Assembly: GCA_003505795.1 (NCBI GenBank)
Contig: DNXT01000098.1
Coordinates: 1 to 7,022, forward strand
Origin: Lysobacteraceae bacterium
Lineage (GTDB): Bacteria; Pseudomonadota; Gammaproteobacteria; Xanthomonadales; Xanthomonadaceae
Direction: 5' to 3'
DNA length: 7,022 nucleotides
The notes beneath the pieces were generated by a model. That model made no database searches, had not been told where the DNA came from, and saw only the letters and a list, made by a program, of their open reading frames with translations. Numbering within the stretch: the first letter of the stretch is position 1; every line of letters begins with the position of its first letter. Positions 4,502 through 7,022 of the stretch are shown piece after piece. The translations under genes and the position numbers were made by a program.

Positions 4502-6997
4502 TTCCACTTCCGGCCTGGCCGCGGCCGGGCTGACCCGCTCGATGGTGTGGCGCAGCTCGCGGCCGAGGATGAACTTGGCGTCCTTGGCCCACGCGTCCAG
4601 CCGCTCGTCGAACAGCAGCTTGCTGTTCTCGTCCGGCCACACCAGCTTCAGTTCGCGCAGCTTCTGGATGAAGCTGCGGAACAGCGCCTTGTCGAAGAAT
4701 TCCGGCGCGGCCGGCGCGTACAGCAGGCTCAGGCGCTGCGCGGCCTGCTGGCACAGGCTTTCCAGCTCGCCGGCACCGAGCGTGCCGGGGCCGTTCTTCA
4801 CCAGCACCGAGATCGCGATGTAGTAGCGCTCGAACGCCTGCTGCAGCGAATGGCCGATCGCGCGCAGGCGGAACACCTCGTCGGTCTGGCCGGTGTTGCG
4901 GGCGAGGATGCCGCCGTCGTCCTCGCTGACGTTCTGCAGCAGGCCCTCGCGCACGAACACCTCGATGGTCCGCTCGATGCGCGCGGCGAACTGGTCCTCG
5001 CTCCACGGCAGGAACAGCTCGGCCTGCAGGAACGGGTACACGGTGCGGCCGAGCCGGATCAGGCCGGCGCGGCTCATGCGGCGGTTGTTCTGGAAGCAGC
5101 ACGCCACCCACGAGGAGGCGGTGAACAGGTGCAGCACGTTGTTGCGGAAGTAGCTCAGCAGCACCGCGGTGTCGCCGCTGACGCTGAGCACGTCGCCGAG
5201 CGGATGCGGGGTGCGCGTGAGCACGGCGATCTCCTCGGCGTGGGCGATGATGCGCTCGGGCGAGTGCGGGGTCACCGTGACCCGGTCCGAGTACGGCATC
5301 TCCGCCAGCAGCTTCTTGCACAGCTCGATCTGCGCGATCAGGTCGACCTCGCCCATCGCGTGCTTGGGGGTGGACAGCAGCGCCAGCGCCAGCAGGTTGA
5401 TCGGGTTGACGTCGGCGGCGCCGTTGACGTGCACCTGGATCTGCTGGGCCAGGCTGTCGACCGCGCCGGCCAGCCAGGCCGGCTTCTCGTCCTCGGGCAC
5501 CGGCTGGCCGTCCCAGTCCGGCGCGTGCCGGGCCAGCACGTCGTTGAGCGCGATCGGCTCGCCGAAGTTGACCACCACCTGGCCGTAGTTCTGCTTGAGC
5601 ACCTTGGGGATGCTCCACAGCAGGCCCCAGATCGATTCCTTCTCCTTGGGCCGGCCGGACAGCTCGTCCAGGTAGCTGTTGCCCTCCATCAGCTTCTCGT
5701 AGCCGATGTAGACCGGCTGGAACAGCACCGGCTTGCGCGGCTGGCGCAGGAACGCGCGCAGCGTCATCACGATCATGCCGCCCTTGGGCTGCAGCAGCCG
5801 GCCGGTGCGCGAGCGCCCGCCCTCGACGAAGTACTCGATCGAGTAGCCGCCGGCCACCAGCTGCGCGACGTATTCGCTGAGCACCGCCGAGTACAGCGCG
5901 TTGCCGCGGATCGAGCGGCGGATGAAGAACGCGCCGCCCTTGCGCAGCAGGGTGCCGACCACCGGCAGGTTGAGGTTGATGCCGGCCACGATGTGCGGCG
6001 GCACGATGCCGCGCTCGTACAGCAGGTAGCTCAGCAGCAGGTAGTCCATGTGGCTGCGGTGACTGGGCACGTAGACCACTTCGTGGCCCGGCGCGGCCTG
6101 CTTGAGCTTGTCCAGGTGATGCACCAGCACGCCGGCGTAGATGCGGTTCCAGACGTGGCTGAGCAGGAAGCTGGCCGAGCGCACCACCGGGCTGGAGTAG
6201 TCGGCGGCGATCTCCCAGGCGTAGGCATGCGCCTTGCGCCAGGCCTCGACCGGCTTGGAGTTGTCGCGCTTGGCCTGCACCGCGATGGCCTCGCGCACCG
6301 GATCGGCCGCCAGCACCTGGTCGACCAGCAGGCGCCGGGTCGACAGGTCCGGCCCGATCACCGCCTCGCGGATGCGCCGGAAGTGGGTGCGCAGCACGCG
6401 CTGCAGCTTGCGCAGGGTGCGCTCGGGCGGCAGCCCCTCGTCCACGGTCTGGCGCAGCGAGATCGGCGGCGCGAAGCGCACGATCGTGGTGCGGCCGTTG
6501 AGCAGCACGCCGAGCAGGCGCCGGAAGCGGCCGACCAGCGCCCAGTTTTCCGAGAACAGCACCGCGAACCAGCCGCTCTGCTTGTCCGGCGCGCGGCCGA
6601 CGAAGATCGACACCGGCACCAGGTGCACGTCCAGCCCGGGCTTGGCCCGGTGCGCCTGCAGCAGCTTGGCCAGCGAATCGGAATGGGTCTTGGCGCCGCG
6701 CTGCTCCGGGATCAGCGAGTTGCTGGAGCTGCGCCGCGACAGCGCCAGGTAGGCGCGCTTGCGCTGCAGCGGATCGCCCGGCAGCGGCACCAGCGGCGAC
6801 GGCAGGCCGGCCTGGCGGCAGGCCTTGTCCAGGATCAGCGCGTTGGACAGGCCGTAGTCCTCCAGCACGTAGACCACCGGGCGGCCGTCGTCGTGCTGGC
6901 CGGGCTGCTCGGGCTCGATCTGCAGCTCCAGCCACGGGTCGGCCAGGCGCCCCAGCACCCGCGCCCAGAACGGGCGGCGCTCGCCGCGCGGCGGCAT
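4487..6997 (-). CDS. plsB: Glycerol-3-phosphate acyltransferase PlsB (5' end possibly incomplete)
   Basis: PlsB acylates the sn-1 position of glycerol-3-phosphate, using acyl-ACP or acyl-CoA, to make lysophosphatidate at the inner membrane. This is the first committed step of phospholipid synthesis. Seen here are all four acyltransferase blocks: HRSHMD (313-318, the HX4D catalytic motif), GGAFFIRRS (354-362), FVEGGRSRTG (390-399, glycerol-3-phosphate binding) and the FQPVYIGYE block (426-434). The N-terminal domain contains RPVVYVL (39-45) and VPVSIFVGRAP (127-137); the C-terminal domain (~530-836) contains NNVLHLF and APEFFDKALF, as in E. coli PlsB. The length of 836 aa is close to E. coli (807 aa). 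ATG 6997 is the first start inside the window, but the frame stays open to the window end, and bases from 7009 on are adapter. The true start may therefore be further upstream. It converges on the lipase gene. Confidence 0.96.
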   Translation of the reverse strand: MPPRGERRPFWARVLGRLADPWLELQIEPEQPGQHDDGRPVVYVLEDYGLSNALILDKACRQAGLPSPLVPLPGDPLQRKRAYLALSRRSSSNSLIPEQRGAKTHSDSLAKLLQAHRAKPGLDVHLVPVSIFVGRAPDKQSGWFAVLFSENWALVGRFRRLLGVLLNGRTTIVRFAPPISLRQTVDEGLPPERTLRKLQRVLRTHFRRIREAVIGPDLSTRRLLVDQVLAADPVREAIAVQAKRDNSKPVEAWRKAHAYAWEIAADYSSPVVRSASFLLSHVWNRIYAGVLVHHLDKLKQAAPGHEVVYVPSHRSHMDYLLLSYLLYERGIVPPHIVAGINLNLPVVGTLLRKGGAFFIRRSIRGNALYSAVLSEYVAQLVAGGYSIEYFVEGGRSRTGRLLQPKGGMIVMTLRAFLRQPRKPVLFQPVYIGYEKLMEGNSYLDELSGRPKEKESIWGLLWSIPKVLKQNYGQVVVNFGEPIALNDVLARHAPDWDGQPVPEDEKPAWLAGAVDSLAQQIQVHVNGAADVNPINLLALALLSTPKHAMGEVDLIAQIELCKKLLAEMPYSDRVTVTPHSPERIIAHAEEIAVLTRTPHPLGDVLSVSGDTAVLLSYFRNNVLHLFTASSWVACCFQNNRRMSRAGLIRLGRTVYPFLQAELFLPWSEDQFAARIERTIEVFVREGLLQNVSEDDGGILARNTGQTDEVFRLRAIGHSLQQAFERYYIAISVLVKNGPGTLGAGELESLCQQAAQRLSLLYAPAAPEFFDKALFRSFIQKLRELKLVWPDENSKLLFDERLDAWAKDAKFILGRELRHTIERVSPAAARPEVEAPAD

Positions 6998-7008
6998 GGC
7001 CGGAGGCG

Positions 7009-7022
7009 AGATCGGAAGAGCG
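7009..7022 (+). other. Illumina adapter remnant at the contig end
   Basis: The last 14 bases, AGATCGGAAGAGCG, equal the start of the TruSeq adapter read-through sequence and lie exactly at the window edge. They are almost certainly not genomic. Genomic sequence should be taken to end at about 7008, which affects any call of the plsB start. Confidence 0.92.

Noticed and set aside
4260..6935. Second long minus-strand frame across plsB and into the lipase gene
   Set aside because: It is a shifted reading of plsB with Ala/Arg/Gly-rich composition and no conserved blocks. The adjacent frame carries all PlsB motifs.

Overview
The window looks like the end of a contig from a high-GC gammaproteobacterium, most likely in the Xanthomonadaceae (Xanthomonas, Stenotrophomonas or Lysobacter type). 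The reasons are the very GC-rich third codon positions, a PlsB that shows all the family blocks, a YdcH/DUF465 small protein, and a CadC-like winged-helix regulator fused to a protein kinase. The genus is inferred from general character, not from a search. The last 14 bases (7009-7022) equal the start of the Illumina TruSeq adapter, so the right edge is an assembly artefact.

Layout. Positions 1-157 hold no gene I can support. A 68-aa YdcH/DUF465 protein is at 158-364 (+). After a 158-bp convergent gap comes a large minus-strand gene (523-2952) for a membrane-anchored fusion: OmpR/CadC-type DNA-binding domain, Ser/Thr protein kinase, one transmembrane helix and a TPR-type C-terminus. A 209-bp divergent intergenic region (2953-3161) follows. 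It contains a run of TTCA motifs spaced 10-11 bp apart, a palindromic leader and two almost identical ribosome-binding sites facing in opposite directions. Rightward from it run a predicted secreted protein of 196 aa (3162-3752) and, 13 bp later, a small class-3-lipase-like alpha/beta hydrolase of 204 aa (3766-4380). A 106-bp gap with a perfect 10-bp stem-loop separates these from convergent plsB (minus, 4487 to about 6997), which may continue past the contig end.

How the genes may work together. plsB (first acyl transfer of phospholipid synthesis) and ydcH look like ordinary chromosomal genes. The middle block is the accessory part: a regulator that can plausibly bind DNA, phosphorylate and sense through a periplasmic TPR region, placed divergently to a small secreted-protein/lipase operon. 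The lipase has clearly less GC-biased codons than plsB. A testable model is that the wHTH-kinase controls the divergent operon through the phased TTCA repeats. Whether the secreted protein is an immunity partner, chaperone or co-factor of the lipase is open.
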